20,145 nt of DNA from a virus, in the IMG/VR virus record IMGVR_UViG_3300034105_001732, positions 1-20,145 of that record, one strand, 5' to 3'. The translations under genes were made by a program, and so were the position numbers. Shown piece by piece: positions 12,454 through 19,869 of the stretch. The notes under the pieces were generated by a model, which made no database searches, was not told where the DNA came from, and was given only the letters and a program-made list of their open reading frames with translations. The first letter of the stretch is position 1. Every line of letters begins with the position of its first letter.

Positions 12454-13304
12454 TCGGTGCCCTCCCGCCCGGTGGACTTCACGACGATCTTCTTCGGCTG
12501 CAACGCGGTGATCTCGACGGGCGTGACACCGTCCGGTCGGCGCACGACGGAGTCGACGAGCCACGTCCCGTCGTACCTTCCGAGGCCGGTGACGCGGAGC
12601 CGCTGCCAGGGCCGGATCATCTGCCCAGTGGGGTACGGCATCGTGAGATCCAATGTCGCGCTGGTGATGTCGTCGTCCTCGGTCTGCGTGGCGGTGGCGG
12701 TGAGCATGTCCGTCTGCGGGTTCTTTGCCCAGGTCGCGGCGTACGTCGGGAATCCCGGCACGCCGGTCTTCCACGCCCAATGCCTGGAGCCGAACACGAA
12801 GGCGCTGCCCCATTGGGTCCACGAGTAGCCGAGTTGGGATGCGAGATCGCCGATGATGTCGAGGGTCGTCTGGTCGTTGCCCTGCGCGATCGTCCCGCCC
12901 TTGGCGGTCGGCTGGGCGATGCACCTGCCGCCTGCCTGCTGCACGCGGGCGGTGACCCATTCGTGGGGCGCGACCTTCTGCTCGGCGCTCACCTTGATCG
13001 TGCGCCGCAACTTGCGGGCGAGGAGCGACCGGCACCGAAATGTCCATGCGACGTTGGCGTTCTGGAACTCCGTGTCGACGCCGCTGATGAACCACGGGGA
13101 TCCGTTGAACGTGACCTGGACGCCGAGCCTGCCGAGGTTCGTCGCCGCGAGCCGACCGCCGGTGTCGTGGGACACGATCGCGAGTTCGGCGACCTGCTCC
13201 GCCGACCACGTCGTCGTGATCTCGGACACCAACTCGTCCAGTCCGTACGCCCAGTTGACGCCAGAGATGACGAGGTCGCCGAGGTCGATCCTTCGGATCG
13301 TCAC
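12450..13304 (-). CDS. Baseplate hub protein, gpD/gp27-like (284 aa)
   Basis: The hub forms the trimeric base of the tail, to which the spike attaches. The protein begins MTIRRIDLGDLVISGVNWAY and has a SWAITE-like early beta domain, a segment QVTFNGSPWFISGVDTEF (about residues 62-79), then QTTLDIIGDLASQLGYSW (about 143-160), a typical helix-turn region found in gpD-like hubs. A later QRLRVTGLGRYDGTWLVDSV segment (about residues 235-254) is the strand pattern seen near the C-terminus of such proteins, where the mature hub domain meets the spike. Length is somewhat below P2 gpD (387). The ATG overlaps the upstream stop (ATGA). Confidence 0.85.
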   Translation of the reverse strand: MTIRRIDLGDLVISGVNWAYGLDELVSEITTTWSAEQVAELAIVSHDTGGRLAATNLGRLGVQVTFNGSPWFISGVDTEFQNANVAWTFRCRSLLARKLRRTIKVSAEQKVAPHEWVTARVQQAGGRCIAQPTAKGGTIAQGNDQTTLDIIGDLASQLGYSWTQWGSAFVFGSRHWAWKTGVPGFPTYAATWAKNPQTDMLTATATQTEDDDITSATLDLTMPYPTGQMIRPWQRLRVTGLGRYDGTWLVDSVVRRPDGVTPVEITALQPKKIVVKSTGREGTE

Positions 13305-13492
13305 GGCGTCGTCGCGGGCTGCCGCCGCAGCAGATCCGGCCTGCGGGAACGTGCGAGTTGCGCGGCACGCACTTGCGGCGACCGGCGTGCCGGGGACGTC
13401 GCGTCGATCTCCGCGAGTCCGGCGGGCGCGACCGGCGCCGGGACACCGTTCGCGGACGTGTCGGCGAACGTGTCGTCTCGTCCCTGGCTCAT
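13301..13492 (-). CDS. Small Arg/Pro/Ala-rich protein between tail-end protein and hub (63 aa)
   Basis: It starts at ATG 13490-13492 and stops at TGA 13301-13303, overlapping both neighbours by ATGA. This double coupling is the best evidence that it is a real gene. The product begins MSQGRDDTFADTSANGVPAP, and its second half is strongly basic (RSPQVRAAQLARSRRPDLLRRQP). It looks mostly disordered. In P2 the tail gene X, encoding a small LysM-like protein, lies in this module, but I see no LysM pattern here. It could be a small tail-tip or tube-end component, or an assembly factor. Confidence 0.65.
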   Translation of the reverse strand: MSQGRDDTFADTSANGVPAPVAPAGLAEIDATSPARRSPQVRAAQLARSRRPDLLRRQPATTP

Positions 13493-13953
13493 CGCTTCGC
13501 CACCGGGCCGCGCGGCATCGCCGCGAGCGACTCCTGAATGAGGACCATCTGGACCTCCGCCCGCGACACCTCGCCGCTGCGGGTCCACTCGATCTCCGTG
13601 TAGGAGAACTCGGTGATCGCCCAGGACGTGGTCGACGGGATGGATCCGAGCAGGACGGTGACGCTCGTGCCCGCCGACGCTGCGGTGCGGATGAGCGACA
13701 GTGACGCGGAGCATCCGACGTCGGGGTTCGCCCGTTCGTTGCCGAGCGCAGTGAGCATGAAGCCGAGCGAAAGCGTTGGCAGTGCTAGGGATTCCTGCAC
13801 GAGGAGCGGGACCTTGCCGGGCCTCGGCAACTGGGTCCATGTCGGCGCGAGGGTGGAGTAGGCGATCTCGTCGGGCCACCACGGGAACACGATCTCCCCG
13901 CCCGTCTTGAACGTCATCTTCGCGAACCGCGCGGGGTCGAGGGTGACGCTCAT
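13489..13953 (-). CDS. Tail-end/baseplate protein, gpU- or gp53/XkdP-like by position (154 aa)
   Basis: The start at ATG 13951-13953 shares one base with the tape-measure stop (TGATG). The protein begins MSVTLDPARFAKMTFKTGGE and contains PWWPDEIAYSTLAPTWTQLP (about residues 24-43). Its C-terminal half, ITEFSYTEIEWTRSGEVSRAEVQM (about residues 112-135), has the alternating strand pattern seen in phage tail-end proteins following the tape measure, where W....G...R..V....L.ES is common. It is beta-rich and soluble, with no LysM seen. Inference: it links the tape measure and tube to the hub. Confidence 0.72.
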   Translation of the reverse strand: MSVTLDPARFAKMTFKTGGEIVFPWWPDEIAYSTLAPTWTQLPRPGKVPLLVQESLALPTLSLGFMLTALGNERANPDVGCSASLSLIRTAASAGTSVTVLLGSIPSTTSWAITEFSYTEIEWTRSGEVSRAEVQMVLIQESLAAMPRGPVAKR

Positions 13954-16430
13954 CAGCCGCGCTCCCGCTTGATCCGGTCGGCGCGGCGCAGCGCGGTGAG
14001 GACGGCACGCTCGACGTCGACGGTCTGCGCCGGGTTGTTGACGACGACCGATCCGATCGCTGGGCCGGATTGTGCTTGCACTGCAACGGGTTGCGCGACC
14101 GGGACGCGTGCGGCGTCCCTCGACGCGAGGCGCGTGTACAGGCTGGGGTCGACCATCTTGTCGGCGCGGTTGATGCTCGACAGCGTGTCGATGCCGAGGG
14201 CGCGGACGGCTGCGGCGCGGACGACGAACTCGCCGTTGGACAGCATCGCCGGAATCGAGTCCGACGTCCCGGTGCCCGGCCCCCACACGGGTCCCCCTTG
14301 TGCCTTGCCATCTTCCGGTCTGCCGCCTGTCCAGGGAACGTAGCCGGGGGTCATGGTCGGAGTGGTCGGCAAGGGTGGACCCATCGGCACGTATCCGCCC
14401 TTGATCCAAATCTCTGTCGCCCGCTTGATCGCGAGTTGGGCGTCGAGTTCCTCCAGTTTCGCCAGGACCATGTCGATGGGGTCCTGGTATTGCTTCTTGA
14501 TCGTGTCGGGCATGTCGGCTTTCGTGATTGCTGCGGTCATCTCCTTGCCCGAAGCCCTGACCCATTTCGACTGGAACTTGGGATCCTTGTACAGGCGGGC
14601 GACAGTGTTCGACGCCTTGATCATCTCGTCGTAGTTCGTCTGGGACGGGTCCTTCTCGAACGCGGCGAGTTTCGCTCTATAGGCGCGCTTCGCGTTGTTG
14701 CGATCCAGTTTGCGCTCGACTGCGTCCAGGGTGCCGAGAAGTCCGTTCTGCGCTGCCGCGACCCCGTCCGTCGCCTGCTTCAGGCGGTCCTGGGCGACGG
14801 CGAATGAGTTCGCTGCCGCTGCCCCCTCCTTCGACGCCTCGATTCCTGCCTTCATCGCCTTGGTCGCGTTGTCAAGCCCCTCGCGCTCCCCGTCCATCGC
14901 GATCTCGACCGTGGCCAGCGCGTTGCCGAGTCCCGTGGTCTTGCCGTTCGCGAAGCCGTAGGCCGCCGAGAGTTCGTTCATCCTGCCGCGCAGAACGGTC
15001 GCCGCCTCGCCGCCATCGACGGTCGCCTTGGTGATGTCGGAGAGCGTTATGCCGTGTAAGGCCAGAAGTTTCAGGGTCTCGGGGGTGATCACGTCCTGGA
15101 GCGCCTTCGCCGTGTCGGTGTACGTCTGCATAGTCGGCTTGAACGTCTCCGGGTCGAGCGTTGCCTTGAACCGCTCGGTCGCCTCGGCGGCTTTCGCCTG
15201 CGCGTTCGCGTATCCGATGACGGCGACGGTGAGGACGCCGAGTGCGATCGTCCACGGGGTGAGCAGTGATCCCGCTACCGCGAACCCCGTCCGCAGCCCC
15301 TTAAAGCGTCCATCCGCGACGGTCGCGGCAGCCCCCGTCTCCCGGATCAGCGTCTTGACGGCGAGGATCTTCGGCGCGAGCAGGACGAGCGCTGCCCCCA
15401 CCGCCGCGATCATGATGCCCGTCGACCGCATCGGCGCGGGGATCTCGTTGAACACGCCGAACAACAACTTGAGAACCGTGAGGGCTTCCTTCGCGGCGGG
15501 CATGAACGACTCGCCGATCGAGGCCTGGAGGTTCTGCCATTCGGCGGCGACACGCCGGGACAGGTTTGCGTAGTCGTCTTGGGTCCTGTTGAAGTCGCCT
15601 TGCTGGTCGGTGCTCTGACTCAGGATCTCCTGATACGCGGCGAGCACTTTGATGTTCTGCGGCAACGTCTTTTCGACGGTGTCGGTGAGCCCCTGGTTGA
15701 ACGCAGCCTGCGACAGCGATGCGGCGTCGAGGAGGATGTTCGCGCGTCGGAGCGGCTCGTACTCGCCGCGCAGCGCGGCGGAAAGCGCGACGATCGCCTC
15801 CTCTGGGGCCATGTTGTTGAACGATGAGATGTCGGCGGCGAGCCCGGAGAGTTCCAGCGCGAAGTCGGACAGTTCGGCGCCGCTGAGCCCTGCGGCCTTC
15901 CCGAGGCTCGCGAAGTTCGCGGCGGCGCCGAGTGCCTGCGACTTCGACTGGCCGAACCTGTCGGCTGCGGTGTCGGCGTAGTCGATGACGGCCTGGGATG
16001 CCTCGCCGAAGATGACCTTCGTCTTGTTCAGGGACTCGGTGACGTCGGATGCTGCCGTGATCGTCTTCTTCGCGAACATCGCCAGCGCGATGCCCGCGCC
16101 TGCGAACAGGAGCGGGTTGGAGAGCCCGCCGAGCGCGCGGTTGACTTGCTGGCCCATCCGCGTGAAGGCGTTGCCGTGCGCCCTTGTCTGGGCGGTCGCC
16201 TTTTTCTGCGTGCCGGTCAGTTTCGCGACCTCTGTGCGGAGAGCGACGATGCGCTGCTCGGCGCGCTTGATCTCGTCGGATCCCTTGCCTGTCTTCATCC
16301 ATTCGGCGTTGCTCTTGGCGAGTTCCTTCTCCAGCCCTCGGATCTCGGACCTCATGGCGTTGACTGATGCCTTCACGCCCGCGTCCTCGGCACTGACCTT
16401 GATCGTCAACTGGTCTGCGTATCCGGCCAT
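13953..16430 (-). CDS. Tail tape measure protein (825 aa)
   Basis: It sets the tail length and is ejected with DNA. The start at ATG 16428-16430 follows GGGGGTGACCAG, a good ribosome binding site; the frame is open further but has no better start. Residues 1-85 are a coiled-coil helix rich in Glu, Lys and Arg. Hydrophobic segments follow (LLFAGAGIALAMFA near residue 106; APMRSTGIMIAAVGAALVLLA near 345; TPWTIALGVLTVAVIGYA near 398), which could cross the host membrane. The PhageMin_Tail-like core is about residues 110-330. Near the C-terminus is GPGTGTSDSIPAMLSNGEFV, a signature of tape measure proteins. By the known rule of about 0.15 nm per residue, the tail would be roughly 120 nm long. Confidence 0.95.
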   Translation of the reverse strand: MAGYADQLTIKVSAEDAGVKASVNAMRSEIRGLEKELAKSNAEWMKTGKGSDEIKRAEQRIVALRTEVAKLTGTQKKATAQTRAHGNAFTRMGQQVNRALGGLSNPLLFAGAGIALAMFAKKTITAASDVTESLNKTKVIFGEASQAVIDYADTAADRFGQSKSQALGAAANFASLGKAAGLSGAELSDFALELSGLAADISSFNNMAPEEAIVALSAALRGEYEPLRRANILLDAASLSQAAFNQGLTDTVEKTLPQNIKVLAAYQEILSQSTDQQGDFNRTQDDYANLSRRVAAEWQNLQASIGESFMPAAKEALTVLKLLFGVFNEIPAPMRSTGIMIAAVGAALVLLAPKILAVKTLIRETGAAATVADGRFKGLRTGFAVAGSLLTPWTIALGVLTVAVIGYANAQAKAAEATERFKATLDPETFKPTMQTYTDTAKALQDVITPETLKLLALHGITLSDITKATVDGGEAATVLRGRMNELSAAYGFANGKTTGLGNALATVEIAMDGEREGLDNATKAMKAGIEASKEGAAAANSFAVAQDRLKQATDGVAAAQNGLLGTLDAVERKLDRNNAKRAYRAKLAAFEKDPSQTNYDEMIKASNTVARLYKDPKFQSKWVRASGKEMTAAITKADMPDTIKKQYQDPIDMVLAKLEELDAQLAIKRATEIWIKGGYVPMGPPLPTTPTMTPGYVPWTGGRPEDGKAQGGPVWGPGTGTSDSIPAMLSNGEFVVRAAAVRALGIDTLSSINRADKMVDPSLYTRLASRDAARVPVAQPVAVQAQSGPAIGSVVVNNPAQTVDVERAVLTALRRADRIKRERG

Positions 16431-16434
16431 CTGG

Positions 16435-16623
16435 TCACCCCCTGCCTTCGACGTCCCTGAGTGCGGCGTCGTACGCCGCGATGGCGATTTGCTGGTCCTC
16501 AATTGGCCGTTCGAGGAGTGACAGCGGGTCGACGTGGAACATGCGCCCGTATCTGGCGGCGGTCACGATCCAGGGGTGATGGCTCAGGCCGTCCGCGTAG
16601 GGTCGTCGACCACCTCGGCGTCG
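16435..16623 (-). CDS. Second tail assembly chaperone frame, expected to be made by -1 frameshift
   Basis: This frame is open from the codon after TGA 16624-16626 to TGA 16435-16437. It lies in the -1 frame relative to the first chaperone and overlaps its end. Its readable part continues PYADGLSHHPWIVTAARYG and ends with DDAALRDVEG-type helix (AIAAYDAALRDVEGRG). No good start codon is seen; the only ATG is internal. This matches the gpG/gpGT pattern, in which a small fraction of ribosomes shift to give a longer chaperone. The shift must occur between 16584 and 16623. A CCC/CCT slip at 16599-16602 is a candidate and would give a fusion of about 228 residues. Confidence 0.75.
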   Translation of the reverse strand, partial: RRRGGRRPYADGLSHHPWIVTAARYGRMFHVDPLSLLERPIEDQQIAIAAYDAALRDVEGRG

Positions 16624-17114
16624 TCACGATCGGCGAAGCCCGCGCGGGAGAGCAACTTCATGGCGACCGTCGACACGAAGCCGTCCGTGACGTATGCCTT
16701 GAGGACGCAGTCGGGCGCGGAGATCGCGCCGAAATACTCGATGGCTTCCGGGTGGGCGAACGTCCACGGGTTGCCGTCCGAGTCGACGAGTTTGTCGTCG
16801 CCGATCCTCAACTCAATGTTGAAGCGCGCGAGGAGGAGCCGGTTGAACCAGACGCCGCTCGTGCCGTCCTTCTTGGCCCGCTTCTCGGATCGTGCCGAGA
16901 CCTCCGCGAGTTCCTCGCCGTTGTCCGGAAGCCGGAAGTAGGCGACGAAGTCCTCGCCCTCGAATCCGATCGGGACGATCTGCGCCGCCGCCTCCCGGCG
17001 CCGCTGGAGGTCCGCGAGTAGGCGGTCCTTCGGCGACGCCGGACGGGCGGCGGCGGCCTGCTTGCGGGGGGTCGTCACGACGACGTCGTCGTCGATGTCG
17101 AGGGTGTCGGTCAC
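16584..17114 (-). CDS. Tail assembly chaperone (176 aa)
   Basis: It is expected to coat the tape measure during tail assembly and to be absent from the mature virion. The start is GTG 17112-17114, overlapping the tail tube stop as GTGA. The protein opens with an acidic and then basic region (DTLDIDDDVVVTTPRKQ), then a charged helix (RLLADLQRRREAAAQIV) and a C-terminal globular part (GVWFNRLLLARFNIELRIGDD, about residues 102-122). It ends AEVVDDPTRTA. It sits between tube and tape measure, the normal place for this gene, and a -1 frameshift near its end probably gives a second, longer form. Confidence 0.85.
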   Translation of the reverse strand: MTDTLDIDDDVVVTTPRKQAAAARPASPKDRLLADLQRRREAAAQIVPIGFEGEDFVAYFRLPDNGEELAEVSARSEKRAKKDGTSGVWFNRLLLARFNIELRIGDDKLVDSDGNPWTFAHPEAIEYFGAISAPDCVLKAYVTDGFVSTVAMKLLSRAGFADRDDAEVVDDPTRTA

Positions 17115-17524
17115 GCGACGCCGCCCACGGCCCAGACGATCGTCATCTTCAGCGGGTCCTGGCCGTTCGCGTCGCCGTCATCGCGCGAGACGGCCTTGAC
17201 GACGCAGCCCGTGAACTGCATCGAGTTCCCGGCGATCACGTTGCCGTCCTGGTCGATCTCGGTCGCGACGATCGTCGAGCCCTCATACTTGTTCCCGAGC
17301 ATGAGGGACTTGAACAGTGCGGCGTCGGTGTCCTGGTCGTAGACCTTCGTGATGGTGAGGTCGCTGTACTCGGGCCTCGTCGGCATCGGGAACTTCGCCC
17401 CGCCTGCCTCGACCCGGAGTTTCGGGACCTCGCGTGTGAGTTCCTGTCCGGCGATGGTGTCCCACTTCGCGCCGGGCATTGTGCTGACGCTGATGGACAG
17501 TCGGTCCTGGGTTGCGAGTCTCAT
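17111..17524 (-). CDS. Tail tube protein (137 aa)
   Basis: It polymerises as stacked hexameric rings that form the inner tube through which DNA passes. The protein begins MRLATQDRLSISVSTMPGAK and has the beta-strand pattern of a contractile-phage tube: KWDTIAGQELTREVPKLRVEAGG (about residues 20-42) and YSDLTITKVYDQDTDAALFK (about residues 53-72), then SMQFTGCVVKAVSRDDGD (about residues 101-118) and a final strand PLKMTIVWAV. Length matches small tubes of P2-like tails. The ATG at 17522-17524 follows GGAAGGAATCGCA. It is immediately downstream of the sheath gene, as in most contractile phages. Confidence 0.9.
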   Translation of the reverse strand: MRLATQDRLSISVSTMPGAKWDTIAGQELTREVPKLRVEAGGAKFPMPTRPEYSDLTITKVYDQDTDAALFKSLMLGNKYEGSTIVATEIDQDGNVIAGNSMQFTGCVVKAVSRDDGDANGQDPLKMTIVWAVGGVA

Positions 17525-17536
17525 TGCGATTCCTTC

Positions 17537-18703
17537 CTAGAGTCCGGCGGCTGCGTCACCGGCGGTGACGGTGATGGAGACCATCTCGGCGGTCGGCGAC
17601 AGCCGGACACCGACCTCGGCCTTGAGCAGGCCGGTCGCGAGCGAGATCGGCGAGTTGACGGACGGCCCGGCATCGACGACATAGCCGGGATCCATGAGGT
17701 CGCCGTCGTCGTTGACTCGCGCGAACAGGGCGCCAGCATCAGCGAGCGACCCGAGGCGTCCGGTGATCGCGCCCCCGAACTCCGCGAGCCTCAAGCCCTT
17801 CCCATCGACGATCACGCCGACGAACGACTCGGCGATCTTGTTGAGGTCGGCGGCGATGAGGTTGGTCAGGTCGCGGTACTGGGCGCCCTGGAGGATGCCG
17901 TCGGTGTCGCCGGTGACGGACGCGGCGGTCTTCCAGCCGTAAAGGCGGGTGACGCCGCCGACCCTGCGGACGACCGAGACCCCGGCGTCGTTGAGTGCTT
18001 CCCACGCGACGTCGCCGGTGTCGATCGTCGGGCCGCTGACGTACTGCGCGGTGCCGTAGCGGGCGAGGATCGGCGACTGCCAAGCCCCGACGCCTGCGTG
18101 CGCGCGGGCTCGGCATCCGGCGAGGTAGCCGGTCGGCTCGGCGGTGACGGATCCGTTCGAGGTCGGCATCGTGACCCAGGGCCAGCCGATGATGACGTGG
18201 TCCGCGCCGGTGTATCCGTCGATCGTTCCGGCGGCGCTGATGGCGTCGGCGTCGTCGTCGGCCTCGGCGAGGCTGACGATCGCGAGCCGGTTCGTCGCTA
18301 TCGCATGCGCCGCAAGGTCTTCTCCGACGTCGGAGTAACGCTTCCCGGCGACGGCGACGACTCCGGTGCCGAGGTCGGCGCCGAACAGGTCGAGGAGGTC
18401 GGCGTAGTCGGCGTTCGCCCAGTCGTCGAGTTCGTCGGTCGTCTTGGACGGCCCGAACGCGCGCAGGACGTACACCTCGGCGCAGCCCTCGGAGAAGGCG
18501 AGTCGGCACGTGTCGAAGAGGTCCTGATTGTTGGTGACCCGGTCGCCCCATTCCTCACGGAACTGTGCCATGCCGGTGACCTTCGTGACGGCATAGGTTC
18601 CCTCGGCGGCTCGTCCGATGACGAACAGCCGACCGGTGGGTGTTGCTGCTGCCGGTTGCGGCGTCGCGACTGCCGAGACAGAGACGGTGACTCTTGCACT
18701 CAT
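17537..18703 (-). CDS. Contractile tail sheath protein (388 aa)
   Basis: It surrounds the tube and contracts to drive it through the envelope. The protein begins MSARVTVSVSAVATPQPAAA, then TPTGRLFVIGRAAEGTYAVT (about residues 21-40), a typical sheath N-terminal strand. PTGYLAGCRARAHAGVGAW (about residues 190-208) and NDAGVSVVRRVGGVTRLYGW (about residues 237-256) match the conserved P.GY.AG...R....G and G...R...G...WG.RT-like signatures of sheaths. The C-terminal domain (VGVRLSPTAEMVSITV) is of the strand-donating type. Length is close to P2 FI (396). The ATG at 18701-18703 follows AAGGAGTAGCAAC. Confidence 0.95.
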   Translation of the reverse strand: MSARVTVSVSAVATPQPAAATPTGRLFVIGRAAEGTYAVTKVTGMAQFREEWGDRVTNNQDLFDTCRLAFSEGCAEVYVLRAFGPSKTTDELDDWANADYADLLDLFGADLGTGVVAVAGKRYSDVGEDLAAHAIATNRLAIVSLAEADDDADAISAAGTIDGYTGADHVIIGWPWVTMPTSNGSVTAEPTGYLAGCRARAHAGVGAWQSPILARYGTAQYVSGPTIDTGDVAWEALNDAGVSVVRRVGGVTRLYGWKTAASVTGDTDGILQGAQYRDLTNLIAADLNKIAESFVGVIVDGKGLRLAEFGGAITGRLGSLADAGALFARVNDDGDLMDPGYVVDAGPSVNSPISLATGLLKAEVGVRLSPTAEMVSITVTAGDAAAGL

Positions 18704-18707
18704 GTTG

Positions 18708-18836
18708 CTACTCCTTCATTTCTGGCTCGGGCGCGGCGGCAGGTTCCTGCTTGGCGCGGGGCGTCTTCATCGCGGGGGTAGTTGCGGGGGGCTCGGGCGG
18801 CGGTGCCGCGTGGACGATGCTGGTGCGGGATCTCAT
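18708..18836 (-). CDS. Very small Pro/Ala-rich protein between neck and sheath genes (42 aa)
   Basis: It begins at ATG 18834-18836, overlapping the upstream stop (ATGA), and stops at TAG 18708-18710, 4 nt before the sheath start. Its last codons contain the AAGGAG that serves the sheath start. The product begins MRSRTSIVHAAPPPEPPATT and continues with PAMKTPRAKQEPAAAPEPE. It looks disordered and has no membrane segment. A role as a flexible linker protein of the tail neck is possible; a translational coupler for the sheath is as likely. Confidence 0.6.
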   Translation of the reverse strand: MRSRTSIVHAAPPPEPPATTPAMKTPRAKQEPAAAPEPEMKE

Positions 18837-19423
18837 GTCGGGATCTCCTCCGGTGTCAGGACTGTCGTCGGGCCATTGGTGACGGGATTGATCAAGACCT
18901 CGGTGTGGGTGATCTCGGCGACCGTGTCGGTGAGTTCCTCCGCGACCCGGACCCGGACGGTGACCTGACCGGCGGCCAGCGGTCGGCCCTGGACGTCCTG
19001 GCTTGCCTCGCCGATCTGCTCGGTGAGTCCCTGGGTGACGACGAACGCGATGGGCGACAGTTCGCGGCCCGTCATCAGGGACTCGCGGATCGCGAGGAGC
19101 AGCCGGTCACGCTGGCGACTGGCGTCCTCCCACTGCCCGGCGATGTGGGCGCGGCATGCGGCGACGACGTTGACGTCGTACTCGCAGATCCAGACGCCGA
19201 CCTGTCCGGCCTCGGTCGCGCGCATCGACATGAGCGATGTCGACTGGATCATGACCATCGGGTAGAGCGCCGCGTCGATGGGCAGGGAGTCGAGGAGCGC
19301 GTAGGACTTGGGGTTCACCGGGTCGGTGACCTGGAGCCGGTCGCGGATGAGCGCGAGCCTCGCGGGGACCGATGCCTCGACGTGGTCGCGGACGATGGTG
19401 CGGGCGTACTCGTGGCCGAGCAC
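18833..19423 (-). CDS. Tail terminator/neck protein, position-based (196 aa)
   Basis: The start is GTG 19421-19423, overlapping the upstream stop TAG by one base (TAGTG). The protein begins VLGHEYARTIVRDHVEASVP and has VPARLALIRDRLQVTDPVNP (about residues 19-38), YALLDSLPIDAALYPMVMIQ (about residues 40-59) and MRATEAGQVGVWICEYDVNVV (about residues 67-87). This resembles tail-completion proteins that precede the sheath gene, with a helix, an extended loop, and then strand and helix (GQWEDASRQRDRLLLAIRES). In the gene order, the position after the gpG-like protein and before the sheath is where the tail terminator is expected. No membrane segment is seen. Confidence 0.75.
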   Translation of the reverse strand: MLGHEYARTIVRDHVEASVPARLALIRDRLQVTDPVNPKSYALLDSLPIDAALYPMVMIQSTSLMSMRATEAGQVGVWICEYDVNVVAACRAHIAGQWEDASRQRDRLLLAIRESLMTGRELSPIAFVVTQGLTEQIGEASQDVQGRPLAAGQVTVRVRVAEELTDTVAEITHTEVLINPVTNGPTTVLTPEEIPT

Positions 19424-19869
19424 TACTTGATCCTCGCCATCATGGATGTGTTGAGGGTCTCGACGATGACCTTGCGGTCGTGTGCGTTGAGCATTGGGAC
19501 GGGTGAGCGCCTCGGCATGCGACCGCCCTGGAGGTGGTACTTCGCGTAGGGCACTGGGCTGCCGGGTCCGAACACCGCGAACCTCGCGCCCGCGACCTTC
19601 GGCGAGGGTTCGGTGACCTGTCGCAGGAGCATCCCGGTGCGGACGAGGATCTGGCTCGATCCCTCGGCCTTCTTCTGCCTCAGGGTGTCGTACTTCAGCG
19701 GCGCCCACCGTCCGAGCCCGTTGGTGTCGAACACGTTGCGTTCGCGGGTCGTCCACCATGCGGCGCCGAGTGCGGGCCACGACGTCGACCAGTCGGCGGT
19801 CGCTTTCTCGGCCTTGTCGAGGAGCCGGATCGCGGCATCGACATCGACCTGGGCCTGGATGTTGATCAT
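19423..19869 (-). CDS. Phage virion morphogenesis/tail-completion protein, gpG-like (148 aa)
   Basis: It starts at ATG 19867-19869, overlapping the connector stop (ATGA). The protein begins MINIQAQVDVDAAIRLLDKA, a helix, and then GLGRWAPLKYDTLRQKKAEG (about residues 51-70), followed by ILVRTGMLLRQVTEP (about residues 74-88) and PVPYAKYHLQGGRMPRRSPV (about residues 105-124). This last pattern (Y..HQ.GG..PRR.. ) is characteristic of Mu gpG-like and HK97 gp10-like proteins, which complete the neck and tail. The strand-rich middle and the basic C-terminus are usual. It probably acts at the head-tail junction. Confidence 0.88.
   Translation of the reverse strand: MINIQAQVDVDAAIRLLDKAEKATADWSTSWPALGAAWWTTRERNVFDTNGLGRWAPLKYDTLRQKKAEGSSQILVRTGMLLRQVTEPSPKVAGARFAVFGPGSPVPYAKYHLQGGRMPRRSPVPMLNAHDRKVIVETLNTSMMARIK

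Noticed and set aside
15301-16302. A 333-codon minus-strand frame within the tape measure gene
   Set aside because: It is out of frame with the tape measure and very rich in Arg and His. It is a frame shadow.
16892-18781. A 629-codon plus-strand open frame opposite the sheath and tube genes
   Set aside because: It lies antisense to clear sheath and tube genes, is rich in Arg, Asp, Gly and Val, and has no recognisable domain.
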